Source: DASQGA01 sp963762085 (lineage in GTDB: Bacteria; Actinomycetota; Thermoleophilia; Gaiellales; Gaiellaceae). From it: 64,000 nt of DNA. Location: NCBI GenBank assembly GCA_963762085.1, contig CAVXJD010000002.1, positions 62,001 through 126,000 on the forward strand. Reading direction: 5' to 3'. The notes below the pieces were generated by a model that saw only the letters and a program-made list of their open reading frames with translations, was not told the origin of the DNA and searched no databases. Position 1 is the stretch's first letter, and every line of letters begins with the position of its first letter. The position numbers and the translations under genes are program-made. This document shows positions 23,913 through 32,949 of this stretch, in pieces.

Positions 23913-24686
23913 ATGGAAGCAGGCACCCTGGCACAGGCCACGCCGCAGGCCGGCGAGTCACTCGCCGTCGTCTCGGCCAAGGACATCACCCGCCGCTACG
24001 GCGAAGGCGACACAGCCGTCGACGCCCTCCGTGGCGTCTCACTGGAAGTCACGCGCGGTCAGCTCACGGCCGTCATGGGGCCCTCCGGCTCCGGCAAGTC
24101 GACCCTCATGCACATCCTCGCGGGCCTGGATCGTCCGACCGAGGGCACCGTCGCGATCGACGGCACTGACATCACGACGCTTGGCGACACCGACCTGACC
24201 AAGCTCCGGCGCCGCCACATCGGCTTCATCTTCCAGTTCTTCAACTTGCTGCCCATGCTGACCGCGGAGGAGAACATCCTGCTGCCGCTCGAGCTGGCCG
24301 GGACGAAGCGTGACAAGCAGTGGACGAACGGCCTCATCGAGAAGGTGGGCCTTGCCGATCGCCGCAAGCACCGGCCGTCCGAGCTCTCAGGCGGGCAGCA
24401 GCAGCGCGTGGCGATCGCACGCGCTCTCGTCTCGCGCCCGACCGTGATGTTCGCCGACGAGCCGACCGGGAACCTCGACTCCCAGACGAGCTCGGAGATC
24501 CTCCGGCTCCTGGCGGAATCCGTGCAGGAGTTCGGCCAGACGACCGTGATGGTCACCCACGACGCTCACGCCGCGGCGATCGCCGACCGCGTCCTTTTCC
24601 TCGCGGATGGTCTCATCGTCAAGGAGCTCGGCAAGTGCGACCCCCACACGATCCTCCAGGCGATCGAAGAGGTCAGCGGCCGATGA
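23913..24686 (+). CDS. ABC transporter ATP-binding protein, MacB/LolD type
   Basis: This 257-residue ATPase has Walker A GPSGSGKST, Q-loop FIFQFFNLLPMLTAEEN, signature LSGGQQQRVAIARAL, Walker B VMFADEPTGNLDSQT and switch His in MVTHD. The FQFFNLLPMLTA and DEPTGNLD segments are typical of the LolD/MacB group that partners FtsX-like permeases. The ATG is preceded by GGAGG at about 10 bases. Its stop overlaps the permease start (ATGA). An upstream TTGAAT...TAACCC pair could be its promoter, with low confidence. Confidence 0.95.
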   Translation: MEAGTLAQATPQAGESLAVVSAKDITRRYGEGDTAVDALRGVSLEVTRGQLTAVMGPSGSGKSTLMHILAGLDRPTEGTVAIDGTDITTLGDTDLTKLRRRHIGFIFQFFNLLPMLTAEENILLPLELAGTKRDKQWTNGLIEKVGLADRRKHRPSELSGGQQQRVAIARALVSRPTVMFADEPTGNLDSQTSSEILRLLAESVQEFGQTTVMVTHDAHAAAIADRVLFLADGLIVKELGKCDPHTILQAIEEVSGR

Positions 24687-27250
24687 TCGGAGTTGCGCTC
24701 AAAGGTCTCGGGGGGCGCAAGCTCCGCACCGCCCTGACCATGTTCGCGATCATCCTCGGAGTCGCGATGGTGAGCGGCACCTACGTCCTCACCGACACGA
24801 TCGACAAGGCGTTCAACGGGATCTTCCAGGAGTCGTACGCCAACACGGACGTCGTCGTCTCCGGCAAGACGGCGGATATCTCGTTCCAGGGGGATACGAC
24901 CGAGCCCCCGCCGATCCCGGAGCGGACGCTCGACGAGGTCCGCGCCCTCCCGGACGTCGAGGCGGCCACGGGCAGCATCCTCGACCAGACGAACACGAAG
25001 CTTCTGACCAAGGAAGGCAAGGCCGTGAACACCGGCGGTGCGCCCTCATTCGGCTTTGGCATCGATCCGGACGAGCAGCGGTTCAATCCCCTGAAGCTCG
25101 TCGAGGGCACCTGGCCACAGGCGTCCGGTGAGGTCGTGCTCGACGCAGCGGCGGCTGACGAGGAGGGCTACAAGATCGGCGACACCGTCAAGATCGCGAC
25201 CCTGAAGCCCGTCGAGGAGTTCAAGGTGGTCGGGCTCGCCAACTACGGCGAGGTCGAGTCGCTCGGGACGGCGACATTCGCCGTCTTCACGATTCCCGAG
25301 GCCCAGCAGCTCCTCGAGCGCGAAGGTCAGTTCGACGCCATCTCCGTCGCCGCGAAAGACGGTGTCACCCCGACGCAGCTCCAGCGCGAGCTTCGCGAAG
25401 CGCTCGGCTCGGGTGTGACCGTGCGAACCGGCGACCAGCAGGCCTCCAAGGACCTGGAGTCCGTCGAGTTCACCAGCTTCATCCGGTACTTCCTGCTGTC
25501 GTTCGCAGGCATCGCGCTCTTCGTCGGCGCGTTCGTGATTTTCAACACCTTCTCGATCACGGTCGCCCAGCGGACACGGGAGTTTGCAACCCTCCGGACG
25601 ATCGGCGCCTCCCGCCGCCAGCTGTTGCAGTCCGTCATCCTCGAGGCGTTCGTGATCGGCTTTGCGGCCGCGCTGATCGGCCTCCTGGCGGGCCTCGGCC
25701 TGGCGGTGGGCTTGAACGCGCTCTTCAAGGCGCTCAACCTCGACCTGCCGACAACCGGGACGGTGTTCGCGACCCGCACGGTCGTCGTCTCGATGCTGAT
25801 CGGCATCGTGGTGACGGTCCTGGCCGGGATCTTCCCGGCGCTGCGGGCAACTCGTGTGCCGCCGATCGCAGCGGTCCGCGAAGGAGCCGTCCTTCCGAAG
25901 TCGCGGTTCTCGCCCTTCGTGCCCTACCTGGCGATCGCGATCATCACGATCGGGATCGCGGCGCTCGCGCTCGCCATGTTCAAGGACGAGCTTGCGACCG
26001 CGCCCAGGCTGCTCCTGATTGCCGGCGGTGTCCTCGCGCTCTTCACGGGCGTGGCCATGGTCTCCTCCCATCTGGTCAAGCCGCTCGCGTCTGTGCTCGG
26101 CTGGCCTGCCCAGCGAGTCGGCGGAGCAGCCGGCCGGCTGGCCAAGGGGAACTCGATGCGGAATCCGGGGCGAACTGCCTCGACCGCAGCGGCGCTCATG
26201 ATCGGAGTCGCTCTCGTCACCTTCATCGCGGTGCTGGCGAACGGCATGAAGGCCTCGAACCGAGGCGCGATCGAGGACCAGGTCAAGGCCGACTACGTCG
26301 TCACGTCGCAGGACGGCTTTACGCCCTTCGTCCCGGGCGCGGCCGACGCCCTCGCTGACTCGCCGCAAGCCGACCTCGTGACGTCGGTGCGCTCGGAGCT
26401 CGGCAAGGTCGCCGGGTCGTCGCAATACGTGACCGGCATCGACCCCGCCAACATCGACCAGGCGTACGTCTTCGAGTGGGAGGACGGCTCCAACGCCGTG
26501 CTCGCGAGGCTCGGGCGGAACGGGGTGATCGTCGCGAAGGACTTCGCCGACCAGAAGAACCTCGAGGTTGGCGACACCGCCAGGCTCCTCACCCCCAGTG
26601 CGAGGACGGCGGACCTAGTGGTGCGCGGGATCTACAAGCCACCGCCGTTCTTCCCGCTGCTCGGGAGCGCGTCGATCTCCCAGGCGGCGTTCGACTCGAT
26701 CTACGAGCGCCCGCGGAACTCTTTCGTCTTCGTCAACACGGCGAACGACAGCCCGGCGACGACGGCGGGGCTCGAGAGGGCCGTCGCGGACTTCCCGGAC
26801 GCGAAGGTGCAGACCCGGGGGGCCTGGATCGACTTCCAGGACAAGGAGTTCAACCAGTTCCTGATCCTGCTGTACGTCCTCCTCGCCCTCTCCGTGGTCG
26901 TGAGCGTGTTCGGCATGATCAACACGCTCGTGCTGACCGTCTTCGAGCGGACGCGCGAGCTGGGCATGCTGCGGGCCGTCGGCATGACGCGACGGCAGGT
27001 GCGCCGCATGGTGCGGCATGAGAGCGTGATCACGGCGCTGATCGGAGCCGCGCTCGGGCTCCCGCTCGGCGTCTTCCTCGCCGCTCTCGTGACCAGGGCC
27101 CTCTCGCAGTTCGAGGTCGAGTTCTCGATCCCGGGCCGCCAGCTGGCCATCTTCGCGCTGGTGGCGATCATCGTCGGAATCGTTGCGGCGATCGTCCCGG
27201 CACGCAGGGCCGCGAAGCTGAACGTCCTCAGAGCACTCCAGTACGAGTAA
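24683..27250 (+). CDS. FtsX-like ABC transporter permease (two FtsX domains)
   Basis: This 855-residue permease partners the preceding ATPase. An N-terminal helix (TALTMFAIILGVAMVSGTYVL) is followed by a large extracytoplasmic MacB-core-like domain (about 50-260). Then come a first set of FtsX helices (about 275-430), further helices and a second periplasmic segment, and a C-terminal FtsX domain with ARTRELG-like VFERTRELGMLRAVGMTRRQ. This layout is common in actinobacterial putative lipoprotein or antimicrobial exporters. The ATG at 24683 is used since the longer frame upstream is a shadow of the ATPase gene. A strong hairpin follows the stop. Confidence 0.93.
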   Translation: MIGVALKGLGGRKLRTALTMFAIILGVAMVSGTYVLTDTIDKAFNGIFQESYANTDVVVSGKTADISFQGDTTEPPPIPERTLDEVRALPDVEAATGSILDQTNTKLLTKEGKAVNTGGAPSFGFGIDPDEQRFNPLKLVEGTWPQASGEVVLDAAAADEEGYKIGDTVKIATLKPVEEFKVVGLANYGEVESLGTATFAVFTIPEAQQLLEREGQFDAISVAAKDGVTPTQLQRELREALGSGVTVRTGDQQASKDLESVEFTSFIRYFLLSFAGIALFVGAFVIFNTFSITVAQRTREFATLRTIGASRRQLLQSVILEAFVIGFAAALIGLLAGLGLAVGLNALFKALNLDLPTTGTVFATRTVVVSMLIGIVVTVLAGIFPALRATRVPPIAAVREGAVLPKSRFSPFVPYLAIAIITIGIAALALAMFKDELATAPRLLLIAGGVLALFTGVAMVSSHLVKPLASVLGWPAQRVGGAAGRLAKGNSMRNPGRTASTAAALMIGVALVTFIAVLANGMKASNRGAIEDQVKADYVVTSQDGFTPFVPGAADALADSPQADLVTSVRSELGKVAGSSQYVTGIDPANIDQAYVFEWEDGSNAVLARLGRNGVIVAKDFADQKNLEVGDTARLLTPSARTADLVVRGIYKPPPFFPLLGSASISQAAFDSIYERPRNSFVFVNTANDSPATTAGLERAVADFPDAKVQTRGAWIDFQDKEFNQFLILLYVLLALSVVVSVFGMINTLVLTVFERTRELGMLRAVGMTRRQVRRMVRHESVITALIGAALGLPLGVFLAALVTRALSQFEVEFSIPGRQLAIFALVAIIVGIVAAIVPARRAAKLNVLRALQYE

Positions 27251-27255
27251 GCAAA

Positions 27256-27293
27256 AGCCCCGGGCACCCGCGATCCGGCGGGTGCCCGGGGCT
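27256..27293. terminator. strong bidirectional hairpin between permease and convergent MFS gene
   Basis: A perfect 16-bp stem AGCCCCGGGCACCCGC / GCGGGTGCCCGGGGCT encloses loop GATCCG. An AAAA run precedes it, so on the minus strand the stem ends in a TTTT tract. It can terminate the minus-strand MFS operon as well as the ABC operon. Confidence 0.85.
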
Positions 27294-27397
27294 GCTCGTC
27301 CTCCGACGGGGGATGCGCCGGGCCTCAGCCTCAGCTTTCGTTCATACACGCGAGGCGTTGGCTCGGCGGGGCGAGCGGCCGCCGTGCCACCCTCGCG

Positions 27398-28657
27398 CTA
27401 TGAAGCGTGAACCTTGGCCGGCAGGGTCTCCGGAGTTCGTGCGACGAGCACGAGAGCGACGATCGTCGGGAGAGCGGCGATGGCGAACGCCTCGCGGAAG
27501 CCAAACGCGTCGAGGGTGAGGCCGGCCACCAGCGGACCCACGAGGAGCCCCAGGTCACCGCAGAAGCGGAAGGCGCCGACCGCAGTGCCCGATCCGTGGC
27601 GGGACGTCAGGTCGGCGAGCATGGCCGCGGGCGGCACGCCGGCGTACCCGGTCGCGATTCCGAGGAACGCCATGGCAACTCCGAGCAGGACCGGCGTGGG
27701 TGCCCAGCCGACGACCGCGGTCATCAGCGCGAGGCCGGCGAGCGCCGGCACGAGCACGGGCTTCCGTCCGTGGCGGTCCGCGGCCGTGCCAGCGGGATAG
27801 AGCACGACGAACTCGGTCGCGAGCGCGGCGGCGAAGACGACCCCGATCGCTACTGTCGACATGCCGAGCTCCTCGCGCCCGAGCAGCGGCACGAGCGTGT
27901 CGAACACCGCGGCGATCATCCAGAGGAAGGCGAGGTTCGCGACCAGCACGGGCACGAAGCCACATGTTCGAAAGAGCCGGGCCAGCGTCGTCCGGCTCCG
28001 GCGCAGGATCGGCATGTCTCGCTCGAGCTCGGCCTGCTGTGTGGACATCGGAAGCTCCTGAGCGGGCCCGGTGGGATCCGGTACGAAGCGCAGGTACGCG
28101 AGCGCGGCGACCGTCAGGATGCCCGCGTAGAGGAGGAGCGGGGCAGCCAGCCCCAGGTAGTGGGCGACAATGCCGCCTGCGAGCCCGCCGGCGACCATGC
28201 CGCCGTTGAAGGAGCCGTAGAAGATCCCGAGCGTCCGAGCCATGCGATCGGACGGGACTACCTTCAGGAGGTAGCTGTAGAAGGCCGCGAACAGGAGCGC
28301 CGAGCCGGCCCCGCCGACACTCCAGAAGGCAAGCGCGAGATTGAAGTTCGGCGCGAGGCCCGCGGCGAAGGAGGCGATCGCCGTGACCACCATCCCGGAC
28401 GCGGCCGCATGCCGTTCCCCGAAGCGGTCGACGAGCGGGCCGGCCACGAGATCGGCTCCGAGGCGAACAAGGGCAAAGGCGGAGATGAAGAGTCCCGCCG
28501 CTCCGTACCCGACGCCGAACGACCGGGCGTAGAGCGCCAGGATCGGCAAGACGACCCCGAAACCGAGCATGACGAGGAACGCGAGCGCGATGATCGCGCG
28601 CACGGCCCGCTCGGCCAGGATGAGACGGATACCGGCAAGCCGGCCTTCGGGCACCAC
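27398..28657 (-). CDS. major facilitator superfamily transporter
   Basis: This is a 419-residue, 12-helix MFS protein, probably a drug or metabolite exporter. It shows the loop motif PLVDRFGERHAAASG after helix 2 and its counterpart AGTAADRHGRKPVLVP in the second half. The central loop (about 185-215) is hydrophilic. The GTG start shares its G with the stop of the preceding MBL gene (TAGTG), so it is translationally coupled and is the last gene of a four-gene unit. The longer open frame upstream is an antisense-like shadow. Confidence 0.9.
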   Translation of the reverse strand: MVPEGRLAGIRLILAERAVRAIIALAFLVMLGFGVVLPILALYARSFGVGYGAAGLFISAFALVRLGADLVAGPLVDRFGERHAAASGMVVTAIASFAAGLAPNFNLALAFWSVGGAGSALLFAAFYSYLLKVVPSDRMARTLGIFYGSFNGGMVAGGLAGGIVAHYLGLAAPLLLYAGILTVAALAYLRFVPDPTGPAQELPMSTQQAELERDMPILRRSRTTLARLFRTCGFVPVLVANLAFLWMIAAVFDTLVPLLGREELGMSTVAIGVVFAAALATEFVVLYPAGTAADRHGRKPVLVPALAGLALMTAVVGWAPTPVLLGVAMAFLGIATGYAGVPPAAMLADLTSRHGSGTAVGAFRFCGDLGLLVGPLVAGLTLDAFGFREAFAIAALPTIVALVLVARTPETLPAKVHAS

Positions 28658-29460
28658 TAGGTGCGAATGGCCTTCAGGTAGCGCTCCGCCGAGCGGATGA
28701 CTGCGGCCTTTCCATCGGTGGGGACGACCCGTCCCCACCACGCGCCGTGAATCCGGTCGAACTCGAACGGCTCGAGCGCTGCCACGATCCTCCGGATCGC
28801 TTGCTCTCCCAGAGGGATCAGGTTCGGATAGCTGTACATGAAGCTGACGTAGGACCGATCCGGGATCACCTGCACGATGTCGCCTGAAAGCAGGGCTCCT
28901 TTCCCCTCCGCCCCTGCCGCCCAGTGGAGAACGGTGCCGCCCGCGTAGTGACCGCCGCAGCGGACGAGGGTGAGCCCGGGCCCGAGCTCCCGCGTCTCCT
29001 CCTCCCAGAAGACGATGTGATCGCTCGGGCGCATGACCCATTCCCGGTCGGCGGCGTGCAAGTAGATCGGTGCGTCGAAGGCCTCTGCCCACTCGACCAT
29101 CGAAGAGTAGTAGTGCGGGTGAGAGATCGAGATTGCCGCGATTCCTCCGAGCTTCTCGATGCGAGCCTTGATCTCGTCGTCGAGAAGCGAGGTGCAGTCC
29201 CAGAGGACGTTTCCGTCGGGTGCCTGGACGAGAAGGGCACGCTGGCCGATCGCGAAGGAGGGCTCCGCGCCGATGCCGGTGAGGCCGGGCTCCTCCTCCC
29301 GGATCTCGGCCCGGTGGGAGGCACGAAGCTCCTCGAGCGTCGTCCAGCGTTGCCCTTCCGCCGGCACGTACTGCCGCTCGTCCTGGCAGATCGGGCACGC
29401 CTCAGGCGGGGCTTCGCTCTCGGCGAACTGCGTCCCACAGGTGGTGCAGAGGGCTAGCAC
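28657..29460 (-). CDS. metallo-beta-lactamase-fold protein with N-terminal zinc ribbon
   Basis: This 267-residue protein begins with a rubredoxin-like CTTCGTQF...CPIC pair and continues as an MBL-fold domain. The HxHxDH motif appears in a divergent form (SISHPHYYSSMVEWAEAF). Later candidate metal ligands are RCGGHYAGGTVLHW and LLSGDIVQVI, and FDRIHGAWWGR may give the last His. The key HxHxD aspartate position is occupied by Tyr/Ser, so hydrolase chemistry may be altered. The GTG start overlaps the stop of the serine hydrolase gene. Confidence 0.82.
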   Translation of the reverse strand: MLALCTTCGTQFAESEAPPEACPICQDERQYVPAEGQRWTTLEELRASHRAEIREEEPGLTGIGAEPSFAIGQRALLVQAPDGNVLWDCTSLLDDEIKARIEKLGGIAAISISHPHYYSSMVEWAEAFDAPIYLHAADREWVMRPSDHIVFWEEETRELGPGLTLVRCGGHYAGGTVLHWAAGAEGKGALLSGDIVQVIPDRSYVSFMYSYPNLIPLGEQAIRRIVAALEPFEFDRIHGAWWGRVVPTDGKAAVIRSAERYLKAIRT

Positions 29461-30788
29461 CCGAAGGTGAAGGGCTCGCGCTGGAACGGGTAGGTCGCCC
29501 AGTAGAGTTTGACGACCTCGCCGGCGTCGTTCCGCACGACTCGCAGGAGCTCGCCGCGCTCGCGGCCCGAGACGACGCGGAAGCGGTCCGGCCCGTCCGG
29601 CTCGAAGACGGACGGCTCCTCGTCGGAGGGGTCGTGGGCCCGGCGTGCTTCGAGGCGCCCGTCGCGGAAGCTGAAGACGGATTCCTCTCCCTCCGACCAC
29701 CAGCGGCCGAGAATCCCAACGAGCTCGGCCGGCGGGGGCTCAGCAGGACGCCAGGGCTCTGGCTCCGCCGGCATGGCGTCGATCGCAGCAGCAGCGAGGC
29801 GGACGGCGAGCGCCTGCATGTCGGCACCGGCGTTCGTGAGAGCAGCAGCGGAGATGCCGTCCTTCCGCGAGTACACGAAGCCGGACAGATGGCCCGGCAT
29901 GCCACCCGAGTGGCCGGCCAGGATTCGCTCGCCGTCTCGCATCAGCCCGATCCCGAGCCCCCAGGCCTCCTGCCAGCGATCGTCCAACATGACGTGGACG
30001 GAGTGCATCTCCTCGACCGTCTCCCGCGCCAGCACCTCGGGAATCGGATCCGCCAGAAAGGCGCCCCAGCTACAGAGGTCGCCGGTCGTGCTCCAGAGCT
30101 GGCCGGCCGACGCCGCTCCGAGGAGGTCGACGTCGTCGCGCTCGGGCCTGAGCGTGTCCGAGTACGGCTCCACGAAGTACCCCTTGGCTTTGGCGCCGCT
30201 GGGCGCCCAGGTCGTCCGGGATAGGCCGATCGGGTCGAGGATCCGCTCCTGCACGTGCTCGATGTACGGCCGGCCGCTTCGGCGCGCGACGACCTCGCCA
30301 AGCAGCGCGAACGCGAGGTTCGAGTAGTGGAAGTGCCGCGCGGGCGCCAGCACCTGCTCGGCATCGACGAGCCGGCCGAGCAGCTCTTCGACGGTCGGAG
30401 CCTCCATGCTCTCCCAGAGGTCACCGGCAGGCTCCCGCTGGAGCCCCGAGTGGTGAGAGAGCATGCGCCTGATGGTCGGCCCCGGAAGCGCGGCCTCGGG
30501 GAGGTGGTCTCCGAGCCGGTCGTCCAGCTCGAGCTCGCCTGCGTCCCTGAGCTGCATGATCGCGACGGCCGTGAACGTCTTCGTGATCGACCCGACGCGG
30601 TACTGCGTGTCGGGAGTCGCCGCGGCGCCGGCTTCGTTGTCCGCGACGCCAACGGCCTCACTCCAGAGAAGCTCGCCGCTCCGGGCGACGGCGGCGCTGA
30701 CGCTCGGGAGCCGCTGCTTTTTCTGGACTCGGAGAACGCGATGCCGGAGGTCCCTGACGAGAGACTCCGGCGCAGCTGACGCAGGCAT
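29454..30788 (-). CDS. class C beta-lactamase-family serine hydrolase
   Basis: This 444-residue protein is of the AmpC/esterase/D-aminopeptidase type. The catalytic SxxK is Ser67-Ile-Thr-Lys70 in RVGSITKTFTAV, and the YxN motif is in FHYSNLAFALL. A GHSGGMPGH segment takes the place of KTG. An extra C-terminal domain of about 100 residues is present. No signal peptide is seen, so it is probably cytoplasmic. The ATG start shares a base with the stop of threonine aldolase (TGATG). Peptidase, esterase or D-amino-acid amidase activity are all possible. Confidence 0.9.
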   Translation of the reverse strand: MPASAAPESLVRDLRHRVLRVQKKQRLPSVSAAVARSGELLWSEAVGVADNEAGAAATPDTQYRVGSITKTFTAVAIMQLRDAGELELDDRLGDHLPEAALPGPTIRRMLSHHSGLQREPAGDLWESMEAPTVEELLGRLVDAEQVLAPARHFHYSNLAFALLGEVVARRSGRPYIEHVQERILDPIGLSRTTWAPSGAKAKGYFVEPYSDTLRPERDDVDLLGAASAGQLWSTTGDLCSWGAFLADPIPEVLARETVEEMHSVHVMLDDRWQEAWGLGIGLMRDGERILAGHSGGMPGHLSGFVYSRKDGISAAALTNAGADMQALAVRLAAAAIDAMPAEPEPWRPAEPPPAELVGILGRWWSEGEESVFSFRDGRLEARRAHDPSDEEPSVFEPDGPDRFRVVSGRERGELLRVVRNDAGEVVKLYWATYPFQREPFTFGC

Positions 30789-31864
30789 CAGAAGGGTGTC
30801 GGTGCATCGGTCGCAAGCTCAACGGCCCGGCGCTCCCCGGAAAGAGCTCGGCCGGCGCCCTCGATCGCGTGCTCGATGTCCACGGCGGAGACGTCCAGGT
30901 GAGTGACGGCGCGGAGCACGTCCTTTCCGACCGCGAAGGAGAGAAGGACTCCCTCCGCTCGGAGGCGCGCCAGCACCTCCTCCCCCGTGAGCCCCAGCGG
31001 CTTTGCGTCCAGAAGGACGAAGTTCGTCTCGACCTGGGCGAGGTCGATCGGAAGCCCGGCCTCCGCAAGCCCCGCGGCCAGCTTGCGGGCGTTGGCGTGA
31101 TCCTCGGCGAGGCGATCCACATGGTGATCGAGTGCGTAGAGGCCGGTCGCGGCGACCACGCCCGCCTGCCGCATGGCGCCGCCGAACATGTGCTTCAGGC
31201 GGCGTGCCTTCGGCGCGAGCTCGGTCGAGGTCGCGAGCACGGCACCGAGCGGGCAGCCCAGGCCCTTCGACAGGCACAGCGTCACCGAGTCGAACTCCTG
31301 GCCGATCTCGGCTGCTGGCACACCGCTCGCCACGACCGCGTTCAGGAGGCGCGCGCCGTCCAGATGTGTCCGGAGCCCGTGCGCTCTGGCCTCGGCGCAT
31401 ACTTCTCGAAGCTGCGCGAGTGGCCAGACTCTCCCCCCGCCTCCGTTGTGGGTGTTCTCGAGGCAGAGGATCCGGCTCGGCGGCGAGTGCAGGTCGTCCG
31501 GGTGGCTGATGAGCTTCCGGACGTCGTCGGGCGCAAAGCGCCCGTCGGTCGTCGCGATCGCGCGCATCGAGAGCCCGGAGTGGACGGCCGGCCCTCCGAG
31601 CTCGTACCGGAAGACGTGCGCGCTCGCCTCGGCGATCACCTCGTCTCCCGGCTCGGAATGGAGCCGAAGGGCGATCTGGTTGGCCATCGTCGCGGTCGGG
31701 AGATAGACCGCAGCGTCCTGGCCGAGAAGCTCAGCGCCGCGCTCCTCGAGCGCGATCACGGTCGGGTCCTCGCGCTTCTGCTCGTCACCGACCACGGCCG
31801 CGGCCATGGCCTTTCGCATGCCCGGAGTCGGCTGCGTGAGGGTGTCGGAACGGAGATCGACCAT
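30788..31864 (-). CDS. ltaE: low-specificity threonine aldolase (PLP, fold type I)
   Basis: This 358-residue protein is close to the family norm of about 340. It begins MVDLRSDTLTQPTPGMRKAM, typical for threonine aldolases. The PLP lysine is in TLCLSKGLGCPLGAVL and the Asp contacting the pyridine N is in LRTHLDGARLLNA. It cleaves L-threonine or L-allo-threonine to glycine and acetaldehyde. The ATG at 31864 is used, while the frame upstream is a shadow of the divergent signal peptidase gene. It is the first gene of a coupled unit with a serine hydrolase, an MBL-fold protein and an MFS transporter. Confidence 0.93.
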   Translation of the reverse strand: MVDLRSDTLTQPTPGMRKAMAAAVVGDEQKREDPTVIALEERGAELLGQDAAVYLPTATMANQIALRLHSEPGDEVIAEASAHVFRYELGGPAVHSGLSMRAIATTDGRFAPDDVRKLISHPDDLHSPPSRILCLENTHNGGGGRVWPLAQLREVCAEARAHGLRTHLDGARLLNAVVASGVPAAEIGQEFDSVTLCLSKGLGCPLGAVLATSTELAPKARRLKHMFGGAMRQAGVVAATGLYALDHHVDRLAEDHANARKLAAGLAEAGLPIDLAQVETNFVLLDAKPLGLTGEEVLARLRAEGVLLSFAVGKDVLRAVTHLDVSAVDIEHAIEGAGRALSGERRAVELATDAPTPF

Positions 31865-31912
31865 CCCAGCCAGCCTACCCTCGCCGCTTCGCGAGCATCT
31901 ACCCTGGCGGCC

Positions 31913-32515
31913 GTGTCCCTTCATCCCCTCGATCCTCTTCTGCGCCGCCTTCCCGAAGGTTGGCGCTCGCCGGTCGAATGGCTGGCGACGATCGTCCTCG
32001 CAGTGAGTGCGGTTCTGGTCGTCAAGGTGGAGGTCGCGAACCCGTACCGCATCCCGTCGCCGTCGATGGAGCCGACGCTCCACTGCGCGCGCCCGGCAGT
32101 TGGCTGTATGGGCGCTCACTCGGATCGCGTGGTCGCGAATCGCTTCATCTACCGTTTCCGGGATCCGCGCCGCGGAGAGATCGTCGTCTTCGAGACGCCC
32201 CCGCAGGCGAAGGAGCTCTGCGGCCAGGGCGGAGTCTTCGTGAAGCGCCTGATCGGGCTGCCCGGCGACGTCGTCTCGACGCGCGGCGGTTTCGTCTCGG
32301 TGAATGGAAAGAGACTTGCCGAGCCGTATGTTCAGAGCTCACACGAGGACCGGACGCCGGGCCGATGGCGGGTTCCGAGCGGTAGCTACTTCATGATGGG
32401 CGACAACCGCGATCTCTCCTGCGACTCGCGCACCTGGGGGCCGGTGTCACGCGACGCGCTCATCGGCCCGGTCGTCGTCACGTACTGGCCCCCACGCCGG
32501 ATCGGCACTCCCTAG
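31913..32515 (+). CDS. lepB: signal peptidase I
   Basis: This 200-residue membrane-bound type I signal peptidase has an N-terminal anchor (WLATIVLAVSAVLVVKV), catalytic Ser51 in IPSPSMEPTL, catalytic Lys111 in VFVKRLIGLPGD, and the family box MMGDNRDLSCDSRTWGPV near the end. The start chosen is the GTG at 31913, since the open frame further upstream is antisense to ltaE. It cleaves Sec signal peptides outside the membrane. A GC-rich hairpin follows the stop. Confidence 0.95.
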   Translation: MSLHPLDPLLRRLPEGWRSPVEWLATIVLAVSAVLVVKVEVANPYRIPSPSMEPTLHCARPAVGCMGAHSDRVVANRFIYRFRDPRRGEIVVFETPPQAKELCGQGGVFVKRLIGLPGDVVSTRGGFVSVNGKRLAEPYVQSSHEDRTPGRWRVPSGSYFMMGDNRDLSCDSRTWGPVSRDALIGPVVVTYWPPRRIGTP

Positions 32516-32530
32516 TAGAGCAAGCAGAAA

Positions 32531-32559
32531 GTGCGGACGGGCGTCGGGCCCGCCCGCAC
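32531..32559. terminator. hairpin between lepB and convergent PspC-like gene
   Basis: Stem GTGCGGACGGGC / GCCCGCCCGCAC has one A-C mismatch around a short loop. It lies 15 bases after the lepB stop and 11 bases before the stop of the convergent gene. There is no clear T tract, so termination efficiency is uncertain. Confidence 0.6.
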
Positions 32560-32570
32560 GTTGGAGGGGG

Positions 32571-32820
32571 TCACGCCTCGAGAGGCATGAGGTACCAGAG
32601 CGCGAGGTAGATCGCGAACCCCCAGCCCGTCAGCGTCACGAGGAGCAGAAGGACGCGGGCGACCAGCGGCTTGACCTTGAAGCGCCGGGGCGAGCGCGCC
32701 GGCGACTCCGCCGATCACCTGCTCGTCCCTGCGCCGCGAGAAACCGCGAAGAAGGAACCAGGCGCGGGCGCCGTCGATGTTCGGATCGAACGGCTCGGCT
32801 CCGACGGAAATGCTGCTCAT
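32571..32820 (-). pseudogene. PspC-domain protein, frameshifted
   Basis: The ATG at 32820 has a strong AAAGGAGG site six bases upstream. The first part encodes a PspC-like start (FSRRRDEQVIGGVAGALA). After a run of four G (plus strand 32687-32690) the frame breaks. In the next frame the domain continues as RRFKVKPLVARVLLLLV, then TGWGFAIYLALWYLMPLEA, and a stop at 32571-32573. Removing one base restores a continuous protein of about 82 residues with the PspC membrane hairpin. It is either a sequence error in a C/G run or a genuine frameshift. Confidence 0.82.
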
Positions 32821-32890
32821 GGCTCCCTCCTTTCGATCGACTCGTGCTTGGCCCGTCCATGTTCCCCAATCCGCCCCTTCTTGACGGCGG

Positions 32891-32921
32891 GGCTAGCAGG
32901 TGTTCCGGGGTGTGGCTAGCA
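32891..32921 (+). repeat. direct repeat upstream of rlmN
   Basis: GGCTAGCA occurs at 32891-32898 and again at 32914-32921, 23 bases apart, each containing the palindrome GCTAGC. It lies in the 129-base region between divergent genes, 29 bases before the rlmN start. It may be an operator or chance. Confidence 0.35.
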
Positions 32922-32949
32922 CCCTCACGGGCGCTACCGTGTCAAGACC

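Noticed and set aside
28658..29398. N-terminal extension of the MFS transporter frame to 666 residues
   Set aside because: The added part is an out-of-frame shadow of the MBL-fold gene. A TAGTG coupled start at 28657 fits better.
30869..31912. N-terminal extension of the signal peptidase frame
   Set aside because: The first 348 codons are antisense to threonine aldolase. Real signal-peptidase sequence begins at the GTG at 31913.
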